Assembly (NCBI RefSeq): GCF_030272615.1
Contig: NC_081405.1
Span: 606,303,677-606,367,676, forward strand
DNA: 64,000 nt
Direction: 5' to 3'
From: Cryptomeria japonica
Taxonomy: Eukaryota > Streptophyta > Pinopsida > Cupressales > Cupressaceae
In this document: piece by piece, positions 34,224-45,163 of the stretch
Numbering within the stretch: the first letter of the stretch is position 1
Layout of the letters: each line of letters opens with the position of its first letter
Program-made: the position numbers and the translations under genes
Notes under the pieces: model-generated
The model's database searches: none
The model's input: the letters and a program-made list of their open reading frames with translations, nothing else
Told to the model about the DNA's origin: nothing

Positions 34224-35340
34224 ATGGCTTTGGTTCACAGATTCGACCGCGTTCACCAATTCCAAAGGCCAGCAGAGGTAGAAGAGCCAGTAAGTACCAA
34301 AAAACCTCCTTGTACTTTGATGCATTTATTGTTGTCATTAATGCATGCTAGGTAATGTAATAAATGTGTGTTTATGTCAGGAAAACGCGTTTGTGTCCAA
34401 AAATGTGAATTTGTGTCTTCTAGGTCAAATCGGCAGTTCTGTGATGAACATACGTTGTTGATTGGATAAGCTGCTGAGAGGATACACTCAAGCAGGTCCT
34501 CTAGGGAAAACTAGGATAGCAAATAGGGCTAGGATTGACAATTCTATGATAGAACATACGTTGCCAATTAGAAAACTACTCAAGAGGATTCACTCAAGCA
34601 TAGGCCCTAGGATAAGATAGATCAAGGCACTTTGTGATGAACAGTGAGTACCAAGATATAGTACTTTGTGATGAACAGGGAGTACTAAAATATGAGCAGC
34701 ACTTTGTGATGAACAGTGAGTGCAAATGTGAGCAGCACTTTGTGATGAATAGTGAGTGCAAAACACATAGTACTTTGTGATGAACAGGGAGTACCACTAG
34801 GATAGAAGCAACACTTTGTGATGAACAGTGAGTGTCACTAGGACTGAGATGATTGATTTGTGTGACTGCAGGAGTATTTGCCTATGCTAGAGTCATGGGA
34901 GAGATTCCCATCGACTCAGAGGTTGCGACCCGAATTGACAGCCGAGGACCGAGCTGCAATTGAGGCTATGGGTCTACGATTTATTATGTATGTGCCTAAG
35001 TTTTGGGCGAACATGGGGTTGTTGATTGTGCTAGCAGAGAGATGGCACTCAAAGACATGCACGTTCCATTTGCCGATGGGTGAGATGACAGTCACCTTAG
35101 AGGATGTATATAGGATTCTAAGGATACCAATCGATGGGGAGTTGATACCCTATGATCGAGACGGAGATAGGGATGCTCTGAGACGAGTGTTTCAGGATCC
35201 TAGACTGGAGATGAGGGATGGATACGTGGCTTGGGATGCCATGACACAGACAGGATTAGCACTACCAGTAGTGTTGGCAGGAGTTATCAGTGGGTTCCTC
35301 TGTCTGGATAGGGCGACACGAGGGTTGATTGTAGCCATAT
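34224..35340 (+). pseudogene. Plant mobile domain (PMD) gene carried antisense in gypsy element 1
   Basis: A first exon from the ATG at 34224 ends at a GTAAGT donor (34290); an intron with a minisatellite follows; the acceptor GACTGCAG ends at 34871 and the frame continues in phase 0. The coding part to about 35340 reads RPELTAEDRAAIEAMGLRF, LAERWHSKTCTFHLPMGEMT, VTLEDVYRILRIPIDGE and VLAGVISGFLC, the N-terminal half of the PMD fold (the MAIN/MAIL1-type aminotransferase-like domain). PMD proteins occur as host genes and in transposons; their biochemical role is unsettled. It lies between integrase and 3' LTR, opposite to gag-pol. The domain's C-terminal half is not recognised here, so the copy looks incomplete. 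Confidence 0.75.
34626..34840 (+). repeat. Minisatellite CACTTTGTGATGAACAGTGA in the PMD intron
   Basis: Six copies of a 22-23-base core (CACTTTGTGATGAACAGTGA plus GT) separated by spacers of variable length, period about 30-43 bases. It lies inside the putative first intron of the antisense PMD gene. Confidence 0.85.
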
Positions 35341-36462
35341 GTATTTTGACATCATTGTATCATGACACTTATGATTATATATATGAGATGATTCATCTTT
35401 ACGGTAGCTATATGTATGTGTACCTATGTGATGAGATGTTCTTATGTGATGCTTATGATATGGATGCAAATATGTATATGATGCAATGCAATATATATTT
35501 TTTTGTTCTTTTATGTTTTATATGTGTATGCATGATGCAAATGTGAATGTATGTAATGCAGATGAATATGATAATGCAAATGTAAATTGTGCTAACAGGT
35601 GTTTTGTGTAGGATGTGATGCAGTTGTGATATCTATATGTATGTATGAAATGCTTATATGTGGTAATGCAGGTGCAACTACATGAAATGCAAATATTTTT
35701 GGTGTGTCATTATACTTAATGATGTGATAGCAAGCTACATGAACTCAAGAAGGATGATGGAAGTCAATCAAGAAAGGGGGATGAAAGACAGAAGATATGA
35801 AAGTGAAAGAGCTTCTTGTGCTTTATCATCATTGAGCTTTATTATGGCAAAATAGGTTATGACAATCAAGGCATATGTTCGACCCAGAAAGTCATTGTTC
35901 CCGTTTGCATGGAGATAAGACAGTTACAAACAAGGAATGCCCCAGTTCACACTAGACTCTCAGTGTCCTCATATCCTTGGACAAGTCATAGCATTACTAA
36001 AAGACAATCCACAGACAACAAATACAAATAGGTGACGATACCCCATCCTCTCCTTTCTAGTCAAAGACATCCTGGAGATAGAATCTCTAGTTAGAGACAT
36101 CCTGGAAAAGCTAAAAGACATGTCACCAAAAGATAAAATCAAAATAAAACCAAGAATCAACAACAGCATCCACTGTAGTCCTCAAATTTAGTGTCTCTTG
36201 TCACTTGTATAAGTCTCATTTGATTGTGGTCACAATGTTTACTTTCACAAAAAGGATAGATAGCACTGAACCATAATGTTGTCTGAATCTGTTGAAAGAT
36301 TTGATTTGTTGAAGCCCATTGTTGTTGTTGTGTCTCATCTAAAATTAACTGAATCCATGAAACTGATACTTTATTGTGGAGAAGATGAAACTTTATTGCA
36401 GATTTGTGATGCAAATGTTGCTTTATTGCGGATTGTGCGCGGATAGACTGAAGGAAGCTAGA
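35341..36462. other. ATG/TG-rich untranslated region of gypsy element 1
   Basis: Follows the PMD gene. The first 400 bases are full of ATG and TATG words (GATGCTTATGATATGGATGC). From about 35815 a segment (TCATCATTGAGCTTTA) also occurs in element 2 near 63257, so this region is shared by the two elements. No separate gene is supported. Confidence 0.5.
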
Positions 36463-37522
36463 GGATGAACTCACAATAATGGTTCCCACTTTTTTGCCAC
36501 TTTTGACACTAAGATGAACAATTTTAAAATAATCTTCAACTTCCAACAACTATAACTTTTAAACTATTAAGAATTTGAAGATGATGTAAATTAGTGATTT
36601 GTAGAATTTTGTTGTTAGATTCTGTATATTTTTTTTTCAATTTTTTTTGAAGGATTTTTTTTTAATTTTTCCATCTCCCTCAAAAAATAGGTTTTTACAA
36701 CAAACTACATTTTTTAAGAGTGATGTGCCTCCCGAAATGCATAACTTTTTTTCTATAAATGATAAAAACTCAATTCTTTCAAATTTTGGTTTGTAACATC
36801 AATATCCAGGGCTTGCAGTTGGTTTGATAGTGATATGTTCAATATTTTTCATTTATTAAGTTTTGAAGTCCGACTAGTCATAATTTAGACATAGGTTTAC
36901 GTTTGAACACATAACTTATTCTATATATATTGAAATTCAATTTTATTTTTTTTGTTAGAAAGAAGACATCAATACCCAGGGCTTAGATATTTTTCAGAAT
37001 TTTTTTGAAATAGTTTCCTATTTTTCCCAATGCGTTGAACAGAGAAGTTCATGTTCGGTGAAAAACCTATATTTGGTAAAATTAAAAAAACAAGTTCATA
37101 ATAAACTCAATAAGTAATAAAATTATATTCATTGGAAAGCTTGCTTCGAGGACTATAATACTACATTTTGGGTTTTCAAGATCATTCCATTTGAGCCTTT
37201 AACCAGAGGTTTCAAGGCCAAAAATCTGCAAAAAAATGTAGAAATCTTTAGAGAAGTGTTAAAAAAGGGGTTCGAGCGAACCCCCCATTTTTAGGGGGGT
37301 TCGATCGAACCCCTGCACTATAATTGAAAAATGACATAAATGGGCATTAAAGGTGCTTCACTCGAAAGATGGGGTTCGAGCGAATCGGGGTCTTCACTCG
37401 AACCCCAAAGGGTATTTCATTCGAACACCCCCACTTCGCTCAAACCCCCTGTAAACAAAATTTTCCACTTTCGCCAATTTCCTTCATTGGCAAAAGTGGG
37501 AACCAGCTTTGTGAGTTCACCC
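36463..37522. mobile_element. Non-autonomous TIR DNA transposon, copy B, nested in gypsy element 1
   Basis: The left end GGATGAACTCACAATAATGG and right end ...TTTGTGAGTTCACCC are imperfect inverted repeats of about 38 bases (both contain GGTTCCCACTTTTGCC on the matching strand). A TAGA duplication flanks it (36459-36462 and 37523-37526). The 1,060-bp body has no transposase. The superfamily is uncertain: the termini are not CACTA, and a 4-bp duplication does not fit Mutator or hAT well. Around 37264-37450 there are GC-rich palindromes built on TTCGAGCGAA between G and C runs. Confidence 0.75.
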
Positions 37523-38041
37523 TAGAAGAAACTGTACTCCTTGAAACATGTGATGTTCTCAGTTCCACAACCATCACTAGATGTAGGATTTTCCTTAGCC
37601 ACAGATAGGATCTAATTTATTATGGATGGAAAGGGAGGTTTATTATGAATGGCTAACCAATCTTGGGTAGATCAATAACAAGCCATGATGGGAATGGGTA
37701 AGTTTATTATGAACAAATAGGTTGTGAGTGTGTGCAAAGTGAAAGGATGAAAGTGAATCCTGAAGGAGGGAGGAGCAATGTCTCTATGCATGGCGCTGGT
37801 GACCCAGTTTTCACCATGGTACTTGCCCAGGGCGCCACCGAAGTGGTTTTCACCGTTGGACAAAATTATTTCTCTTTACTTTTTTCGATTTTTCAATGTT
37901 TTTTTTTGTTTTTTTGTGTCACAAGGTGCCTGTTAGTCAAGTTTTCACCAAGTAACGAATTTTTTGTTTTATAATTTTGTTTTTGTATTTTTGAAATTTT
38001 TGAATTTTTTTGTATTTTTTGAATTAGGATACTCTGAAGAG
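37523..38041. other. Gypsy element 1, untranslated part after integrase
   Basis: Minus-strand transcript region between the integrase end and the TIR transposon. It contains the CGGTGAAAACCACTTCGG / GGTGAAAACTGGGTCACC phrase near 37800-37860, a kind of GGTGAAAAC repeat often seen near this point in Tat-type elements. No gene. Confidence 0.45.
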
Positions 38042-39175
38042 CTATGTGTAAAACCTGCAAAGGTGCATGTTGTTGATAGGATCCTCCAAAGGTTCACCTT
38101 CTGTAGTTGAGAGTTGATATGCCCCAGATCCATATGCTGCTATAATGATGTAAGGACCAAGCCAATTTGGTTCGAACTTGCCCTTCTTCTCTCTGTCTTG
38201 CTGATTTTTAAGGTTTTCTCTGAGAACCAAATCACCTACCTCAAATGTGCGAGGCTTGAATTTGTGATTGTAGCTGCATTGTTCCTTGACTGAATGATGT
38301 GTAGCTTGAGTGTCTGTCTTCCTTGATGAAGGAACTGCGATAGAATTACTAGTGTGTGGACTACACAAGCCCATATGCATGTCACCTGAAGAAGTTTGGG
38401 CATCCTTGATAACAAAGTCCTTTGAGGAAGCTCCATTAAAGGTCCATGATGTATCACCAGAAGGAAAAGGATGTGTGGAACAAGTAGATGAGTTATGAAG
38501 GCTTATGATTGTGAAAAGAAGTGAAAGTAGGATAGCATGATGGAGACTTAGGATCAACAAGTGTTCTTTTTTACCTGAAATTGTAGAACTTTTGGCCCCA
38601 GTTATTTTGGTATTAGGGGAGATCAACTCTTGTTCTTTTTGCTTCATAGGATTTTTATCCTTGACTTTGATTTTTGCAGAGTCCAGTAGCTTTTGATTTT
38701 GATTTGGACTAAAGGACTTTTCTTTATTATTGACTTTTATATTTTTCTTTTCAAAGCTTGATTCTTGATCCCCAATGACTAAGGGCTTTTGTGATTCTTC
38801 TTGATCCAAGTCTAGAAGTGGAGTGGAAATGGAATGAGTGGATGATATGGTAAAGCTATGTGAGTTCTCAAGAGGGCTGGCGATACGCTCAATAGATTTT
38901 TTGTTGGAACCATTCTTAGGACTATTGATATCAAGAGTTGCTTGCACCACTGGAGGAGATTTGCATTCAGACTCAGTAGCCACAACACTAGGTGGTTCAC
39001 ACCCAATTCCTTGTAAATTGTTTATAGATTGTTTTTGTTGACTGAATGTCTTAGGAGATAGTGGGAGTTGATCAACATGAAAGATATACTCACCACATCC
39101 CATGTCTTTAATCTTGAATTTTTCTTTTAGCTCTGTTTGTTTTGACGTAGAAGCTTTCAAGGATTCTAGATCCAC
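38042..39175 (-). pseudogene. Gypsy integrase C-terminal region within a long frame
   Basis: The end of this 377-codon frame (38042 to about 38270) is a typical Ty3/gypsy integrase tail: FEVGDLVLRENL, KFEPNWLGPYIII, GSGAYQLSTTEGEPL, NNMHLCRFYT. The integrase catalytic core and zinc finger are not recognised in the window. The upstream part is a Ser/Lys/Gln-rich low-complexity stretch without a known domain. The integrase tail helps bind DNA and choose targets in intact relatives. Broken copy. Confidence 0.7.
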
Positions 39176-39199
39176 ATATGCTGAAGAAGGAACAGCTTG

Positions 39200-39610
39200 T
39201 CAATTGACTGGGATTGTTATTTCTGATCTAGGTTGCAGATTGTTGCAATATATGAATGGATTTGGATCCGCTTTGACGGTCACTTCAACTCCATTTTGTG
39301 GAAACTTGATACATCGATGATATGTAGAAGGGATTGCGCTCATCTCATGAATCCATGGGTGTCCTAGCAATATGTTGTATATGAGATCTAGGTCTAGGAC
39401 TTGACAAACCACATCCTTTGTAACTGGCCCAACTTTGAGAGGTAAGGTGACCGTGCCTTTGGATGAACGCTCTTCATCATCATATGCTTTGATAGTAATT
39501 TTGTTTATAGAATTCACAGCTTTGTCAGAATATCCCAATTGTTTAATAGTGCTCAATGTACAAATGTTTAGACCTGCTCCTCCATCTATCAGGACTCATT
39601 TGATTCTATG
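39200..39610 (-). pseudogene. Gypsy protease
   Basis: Contains an IDGGAGLNI active-site-like stretch near 39585 (family D-S/T-G) and YNILLGHPWIH near 39350, the conserved C-terminal block of the retropepsin of Tat-type elements. Retropepsin cuts the polyprotein. It follows gag in the expected order on the minus strand. Confidence 0.75.
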
Positions 39611-40009
39611 TTTGTGTATAAAGGCTTCAATGTGTAATGGTGCATTATGTGGCTAACTTACGGAGGCGTCATTGGCTTCTATGAATGTAAGGGAGTGTGG
39701 AATGGAAAGGTATCCCACCATGGCTTGAAACTGGTCCATGTTCAGATCAGTAGGAATGGCAGTTTCTCTCTAGATTTTGTCAAGAATGGATTTATGTGCG
39801 GAGGATATGCGTAGGATCTCAAGAATGGAGATGAGCGCGGGTGTCTTCCCTAACTGTTCTACAAGGTCATACTCAGATTTGGTTGATGAGGAAGTGGTGT
39901 TTTTAGCTAGAGCACCTTGCAAAGTGAATTTACCTCGGCAGGTTGTAACATGACATTCAAAGGTAGGTTCAGAAGAAGATCCAATGCCTTTTAGAACAAT
40001 CTTAGGTCT

Positions 40010-42157
40010 CTAGGTAGAATTCTTAGGAGTTTTGTCCTTGATGATAATGGTAGAGACATAATTGTCCATCAAAATGTGATTGATAGTTGAATCATAGTTA
40101 TAGGTTGCTCTGGTATAGTTGGTTTGGTCATCTGTTGCTTTAGCTTTTCCCTTGTCATGCTTTGGGAATGGTTCCTTAAACATCTCATGTTCTTGATTGG
40201 ATGAATGTCCTTCAATCTCAATGTCACCTCTATCAATGAGATCTTGTATGATTTTCTTCAGTCGATGGCAATTTCTTGTCTTATGACCCTTGCTCTTATG
40301 AAATTCACAATATTCATCATCATTCCACCAATTTGGTTTAACCTTTGGTTCATATGGAGGAAAATCTGGAATAGTGATTACCTTGTTTGCCACTAGCTTT
40401 TTGAAAACTGACTCAAGTGGTTCTCCCAATGGAGTGTACTTCCTTCATGATCTAGAAGTTGTTTGAGTATTCACCTAATTGTTTGTAGAGCTTGATCCAG
40501 AAAAAATGATTTTGGGTCACCCTGTATTGGCATCAACAACACCATCATTGACTGTGTTCTTGTTTTTGTTCCAAAATCTTGGCTTATCTTTTCCTTTAAA
40601 GTCCTCTTTGTTTTCCTTGAATATCTTAATGACTCCTTGTTCAATTAGGACCTTTTCTGTCGCTAAGCCTTTTTCAATGATGTCCTTGAAGGTGGACAAA
40701 CAAGCTTTCCTTAAGTCATAACCAATCTCTTTGTTAACATTTTGGGTGAACATTTCTACCATTTGTTTTTGTGGAATTTCACAAGAGCATTTGTTGTCTA
40801 GATTCCTCCATCTTTGTAAAAATGATGCAAAAGACTCTCCCTCTTTTTGCTTGGTTTTGCACAAAGTAGTGACTGATATGTCTGTCTCTATATTGTAAGA
40901 GAAATGTTGAATAAATGCCTCTGCTAAGTCACCCCATGACTTAATTCCAGGTGGAAGTTGGGAGAACCATTCCATAGCTTGATCACCTAAGCTCTGTGGG
41001 AATAATCTCATCAGATATGTCTCTTCTGCTGCTACCTCAATGCAGGCTGTGAAAAACTGTCTTATGTGTGTCTTAGGATCCCCTTTGCCTCTGTACTTAT
41101 CAAAATTAGGTGTCACAAAGTGTGTCGGAAAAGGAGGCATTGGAATGCTCTTGTCAAATGGATAAGGACATATGTCTCTCATTGTGTATGTTGGCTTCGA
41201 TGTATTTATGTCCTCCATTTTCTTTTGTAAGTCCTTGATTTGTTGCTCCAAATTTCTCTTAGGTGGAGATCGACTTCTTGGACCATACCCCATGCTTGAG
41301 GCACCAATTGGAGGAGGAGAATGTTGCATATATGGATGATATTGATCATACACATGTTCATATGGAGGAGGTCTATAGTGATGCTGCATATATGGACCAC
41401 TTGGTATAGATTCATGTTGAGGAACAAGATATCTGTTTTGTCCATGTATACCATACTCTACAGGCATGTCATGTTCTAATGTGTTGCCCCCAAATTTGAC
41501 ACGGGGTTTCCTTGTGTCCAAATTTTGAGCATGCCTTTCAATATCCCATTGCTTTGGTGGTTGATCCTTAGCATTGATATGTGATTGAGCATATCTTTCA
41601 ATATGTGATTGAGCATATCTTTCAATATGTGATTGAGCATATCTTTCAATATGTGATTGAGCATATCTTTCTGCATAAGACTTCCAAGATGATGGTGATT
41701 CAGGTACCATATGTGGTCCTCTATTGCCTCCACTATTAGGCCTCCTTTGATCCATGTTGGAGTGAGTTTGTTGCAAAGGCCTATGTTCCATTATTTGAGA
41801 CATGTCGAAATAATGAGGTATCTTGGCTCCACTTTGTGCCATAATTTGTAAGAAGTATTGTCTATCTCTCCTCATTATTTCCTCAATCAATCGATTGAAG
41901 CAGGGGTCCATAATGGATTCTTCCACATCTGCTGAATGTACGAAAAAGTTGTCCATATTTTCATTGTGTGTATCATTGTTGTTTGTAGTGTCCATGTTCT
42001 CAACATTTGGAATGTTTCTATAGGCATCCATGTCAGGTAATGTGTTATGATCAGTATTGAAAAAGACATCATTGTCATACTCATAGACACTCATATTTGC
42101 GGACTTTTGAGCCTCTTTAGTTTCTCTCCTAAATTTTTGAAGACAGGTTTCAACCAT
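40010..42157 (-). pseudogene. Gypsy gag, with Cys/His motif
   Basis: The main frame, 42157-40517 (546 codons), has a Pro/Tyr/His-rich N-terminal half with an 8-residue tandem repeat and then a Retrotrans_gag domain at about residues 370-490: AMEWFSQLPPGIKSWGDLAE, FIQHFSYNIE, SFASFLQRWRNL. A C-terminal piece at 40010-40429 carries YCEFHKSKGHKTRNCHRLKK, a zinc-knuckle-like CxxHxxxGHxxxxC as in Tat-lineage gag. Gag forms the particle that packages element RNA. It looks nearly whole, with about one break. Confidence 0.85.
41582..41690 (-). repeat. 24-bp tandem repeat in gag (YAQSHIER)n
   Basis: Four in-frame copies of a 24-base unit encode YAQSHIER near gag residues 160-190. The copies are almost identical, so the expansion is recent. 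Confidence 0.9.
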
Positions 42158-44406
42158 GAACTAGGTATTGACCGAGATGTGTGAGACTAGATGAAAATGG
42201 AAAGAGTATGGAAGACTAAGAGTTGGATGGAATATAAATGAATCTGAGGTGTACTTGCAATGTCCAAAGTGTAAGACCAAGTATGTATGTAGTAGAGTAG
42301 GTGTGACTTCCAAAGAGAGGATAGTTTCTCTTGATGAGGTAAGTTGACCTTGACTCTAAGGAAGACCAAATGAGACCCAAAGTTGATGGACCTTGATGAG
42401 GGACCACTTAGCAAAATGTTGTTGTATGTAGTGTGTTGACAAAGCAAGATGAGGACAAGCAAGTGACCTTTTGACTCAAGTTTAGACAAATGTGAATGTA
42501 ATGTAAGGTGTAAAGCAATGATGGACTATGTGAGACCCAAAGATAGGTTGAATGCTAGATGAAAACCTGGAGAAATAACCTAGGAAGCTCAAGAATTTTG
42601 AAACTAACTATGTTTGTTTGCTGGACTGTAAAAGTTTTTCAATTCTGAACAAAGATGTGCCTGTATACTGCATAGACGCGATTTCCTGACACAAACGTGG
42701 TTCTGTTTAACACAAATGCATTTCTGAGATTTTTTTGTAAATTGAAATGTTGATTCTGGAAACACAGACGCGTTTCTGCCCTTCACAGACACGGCTATAC
42801 AACACAGACGCTATTATGTTAGACACAGACATGTTTCTACAAAATTTGTGCAATTTTTTCCTATCTATGAAGTTGTTTTGTTGTGACCAAATCTAACTAT
42901 TTGACTGTTTTTCGTGACAAGAGGACACAGTGTTGATGAAGACTCAATGTTTGCAAGTGTCTAGACTCAAAATGACAACAAGAAAAGTGTGTTGTTTGAT
43001 GTAAAAATGTTTTGCATACACTTGAAGACACAAAAGACACAATGTTTTGCTGTTTGGTCTTGAATGTTTTGAATGTTTAAAATAAGTCAAGCACAATTCT
43101 TATGGCTAGCCAAGACAATAGTTATTGATCCCACATGGGGTTTTATCCCAGAGGTTATGCTATTCAGAGCGGATACTTAGATGCTTGACCTCATTGGCTC
43201 CACCCTCAGCACTCACTTCTTGGGTCAACCAAGCATTAGTCCCCACAAAAACTCCCCATGGCGAACTTTGTATCTCTACTAAGAACCGTATGTGTGTGGG
43301 CCGCTACCCGAGGTCCGACCTCTAACCCCAACAACTAGAAGGATTTGGGCTTCTAAAACAAAAAGGTGCTAGTAAGGGCATCCGCTCATGTGGCCATACA
43401 TGCGACACTTTCAGCTCTGTAAATACAGAAGACTCCCAGCCGGCAGGGGTTACACCCTACAAATGATCAAATAAATTTGATCAAATGGGTTTATGGGGAG
43501 ACATAGTGTCGGTATGAACTAATCGGCACACGTTATTCATAGTTTTCACCATGAATACAGTTATTTATAGTGGTTTGGAAGAAGATGGCTTTTCTTTTGC
43601 TACCACTTGGGTCATTCTCTTCTCACTAGTAGTCCTAATGACCACACGGGAAGACAGGCCCTCTAAAGATTAAACAAAAAGAGCCTATTGCTCAAGACAA
43701 AAAAGACAATGGTTCAATTTTAGTGCACCAATTGAAGTGTTTGCTAGTCTATTGAAAACAAAGCACATAAAAAAATCAAAAACCCTTGCCAAGGACCTGC
43801 AACAAAGATTTATTAGTAGTTTGGATTGTTTGAAATAATCACCCCTTCCTGCAAGCACACAAGTTAGGTAAATTTTAAATCCAAAAGACTTTGTGAAAAT
43901 AGGGGCCTTCAACCAAACGATTTTGCTTTCAAGACAAGCTGCACCAATTTCGTTAGCTAGATCTAAAGATGTTAGCTCAAAATAAACTAGATCTAAAATA
44001 TTAAATGACCAAAAACTAAATCAATAAAACTCCAAAAATGAAATCAATGCACACAGACGCGGTTACCCCAAACATAGACGTAGCTCTCTGATGCAGACAT
44101 GCTTCTATGAAACATAAAACGTGGTTCCAAAACCCAGACGTGACTTTCAGACACAAACATGTCTAAAAACGCCGCAGACGTGACTGAGGAACACAAACAC
44201 GGTTTTCGGAATCTGCAAAAAAAAAAAAAAAAAATACAGTCAAAGATGCAGACGCGGTTCCAGATGTCACAGACGTGACAGAAAATAAAAAATGCGACCC
44301 GAAAGTGCGCAGACGTGAAAATGTCGAAAATGTTGTCGAAAATGCCAAATCTGCAACTTCAAACACAAAATTTGCAACAAAAATGTTAAATGCAAAAGGG
44401 ACAAGA
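42158..44406 (-). other. Long 5' leader of gypsy element 1
   Basis: About 2.2 kb between primer binding site and gag. No domain was recognised. Two clusters of CAGACGYG-type words occur (42660-42840 and 44040-44320), and a more GC-rich block lies at 43110-43340 (GGGCCGCTACCCGAGGTCCG). Long leaders are common in Tat elements. Confidence 0.6.
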
Positions 44407-44424
44407 GTCCCACCAGGCATGCCA
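44407..44424 (-). other. Probable primer binding site of gypsy element 1
   Basis: The minus strand reads TGGCATGCCTGGTGGGAC three bases inside the 5' LTR. It begins TGGC and ends GGGAC like Tat-type sites, but I cannot name the tRNA with confidence. Confidence 0.55.
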
Positions 44425-44427
44425 AAA

Positions 44428-45163
44428 TGTTTATGGTGAAAATGGATAACAATAATAACGATATTGAAAGGCTAAATGAATTCAACCACAAAACCCTAGC
44501 CTAACAACAACAAAGATCCACCATAACATATGAAGATTACCTAAGACAATGCAAATCAAATGAAATCACAAAGATTATACCATCACATGTCCAATAGGGT
44601 TTGGATCTCCATTCTTCTTATCTCCATTGATCTTACTTGATATATTTGCTCTCAGATTTTATGTGCACAAGAGCTCAACAAAGAACAGAAATGTGGTTGC
44701 AAGTAGGATCGCATATGAAAAACGTAGTGTAGTCAAGTGCATAAATTGATTAGCCAGGGTTTGATAATGAAGGAAGCATCTCCTTATATAGAAGACACTA
44801 TATGAAATGGAGGGATAAGATTGAGAGGTGTAAAAGGAGGTCGGCTATGATTAGAGGGTAGGTAAAAGAAATAATAAAATAATGAAAGGGGTAGGTAGTG
44901 TATGAATTAAGAGATGAATGACATGTGTCATGGGTAGAAAAGGTTAATGAATTAATTAAATAAATAAGATATTTATTTAATTTAGGAAAAGGATAATTTA
45001 AATAAATAAATGTATTTATTTAAATGAGAAATAAGGCTAGAAGAGGATAAATGAATTAATTAAATAAATAAAGATTTATTTAATTAATAGAAGAATTAGG
45101 CTAAAATAATTAAATAAATAAAGATATTTATTTAATTAGATATGACAATTTTAGGTGTCTACA
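44428..45163 (-). repeat. 5' LTR of gypsy element 1
   Basis: 736 bases matching 33159-33894. The TATATAAGG element at 44783-44790 on the minus strand is placed to start the element transcript toward gag. Confidence 0.95.

Larger units (their letters stand above)
33159..45163 (-). mobile_element. Ty3/gypsy LTR element (Tat-like) with antisense PMD gene
   Basis: A 12-kb minus-strand element with two 736-bp LTRs that differ at about 12 sites (roughly 1.6%), so it is young: under one to a few million years, depending on the rate assumed. Flanking 5-mers CTACT and CCACT suggest a slightly altered target duplication. Parts recognised, in transcript order: TGGC-type primer binding site, long leader, gag, protease, integrase C-terminal region, a TIR transposon insertion, an antisense PMD gene, polypurine tract. 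Reverse transcriptase and RNase H were not recognised, so it looks non-autonomous, with a few breaks. Gag, protease and integrase tail point to Ty3/gypsy; the extra antisense gene and the tandem-repeat-bearing 3' region fit the Tat lineage. Confidence 0.88.

Noticed and set aside
38310-39041. Plus-strand frames of 62-67 codons
   Set aside because: They lie opposite the long minus-strand gypsy frame and show no independent coding signal.
41582-41690. CRISPR-like direct repeats
   Set aside because: The copies are directly adjacent with no spacers and encode an in-frame peptide repeat in a plant retroelement gag.
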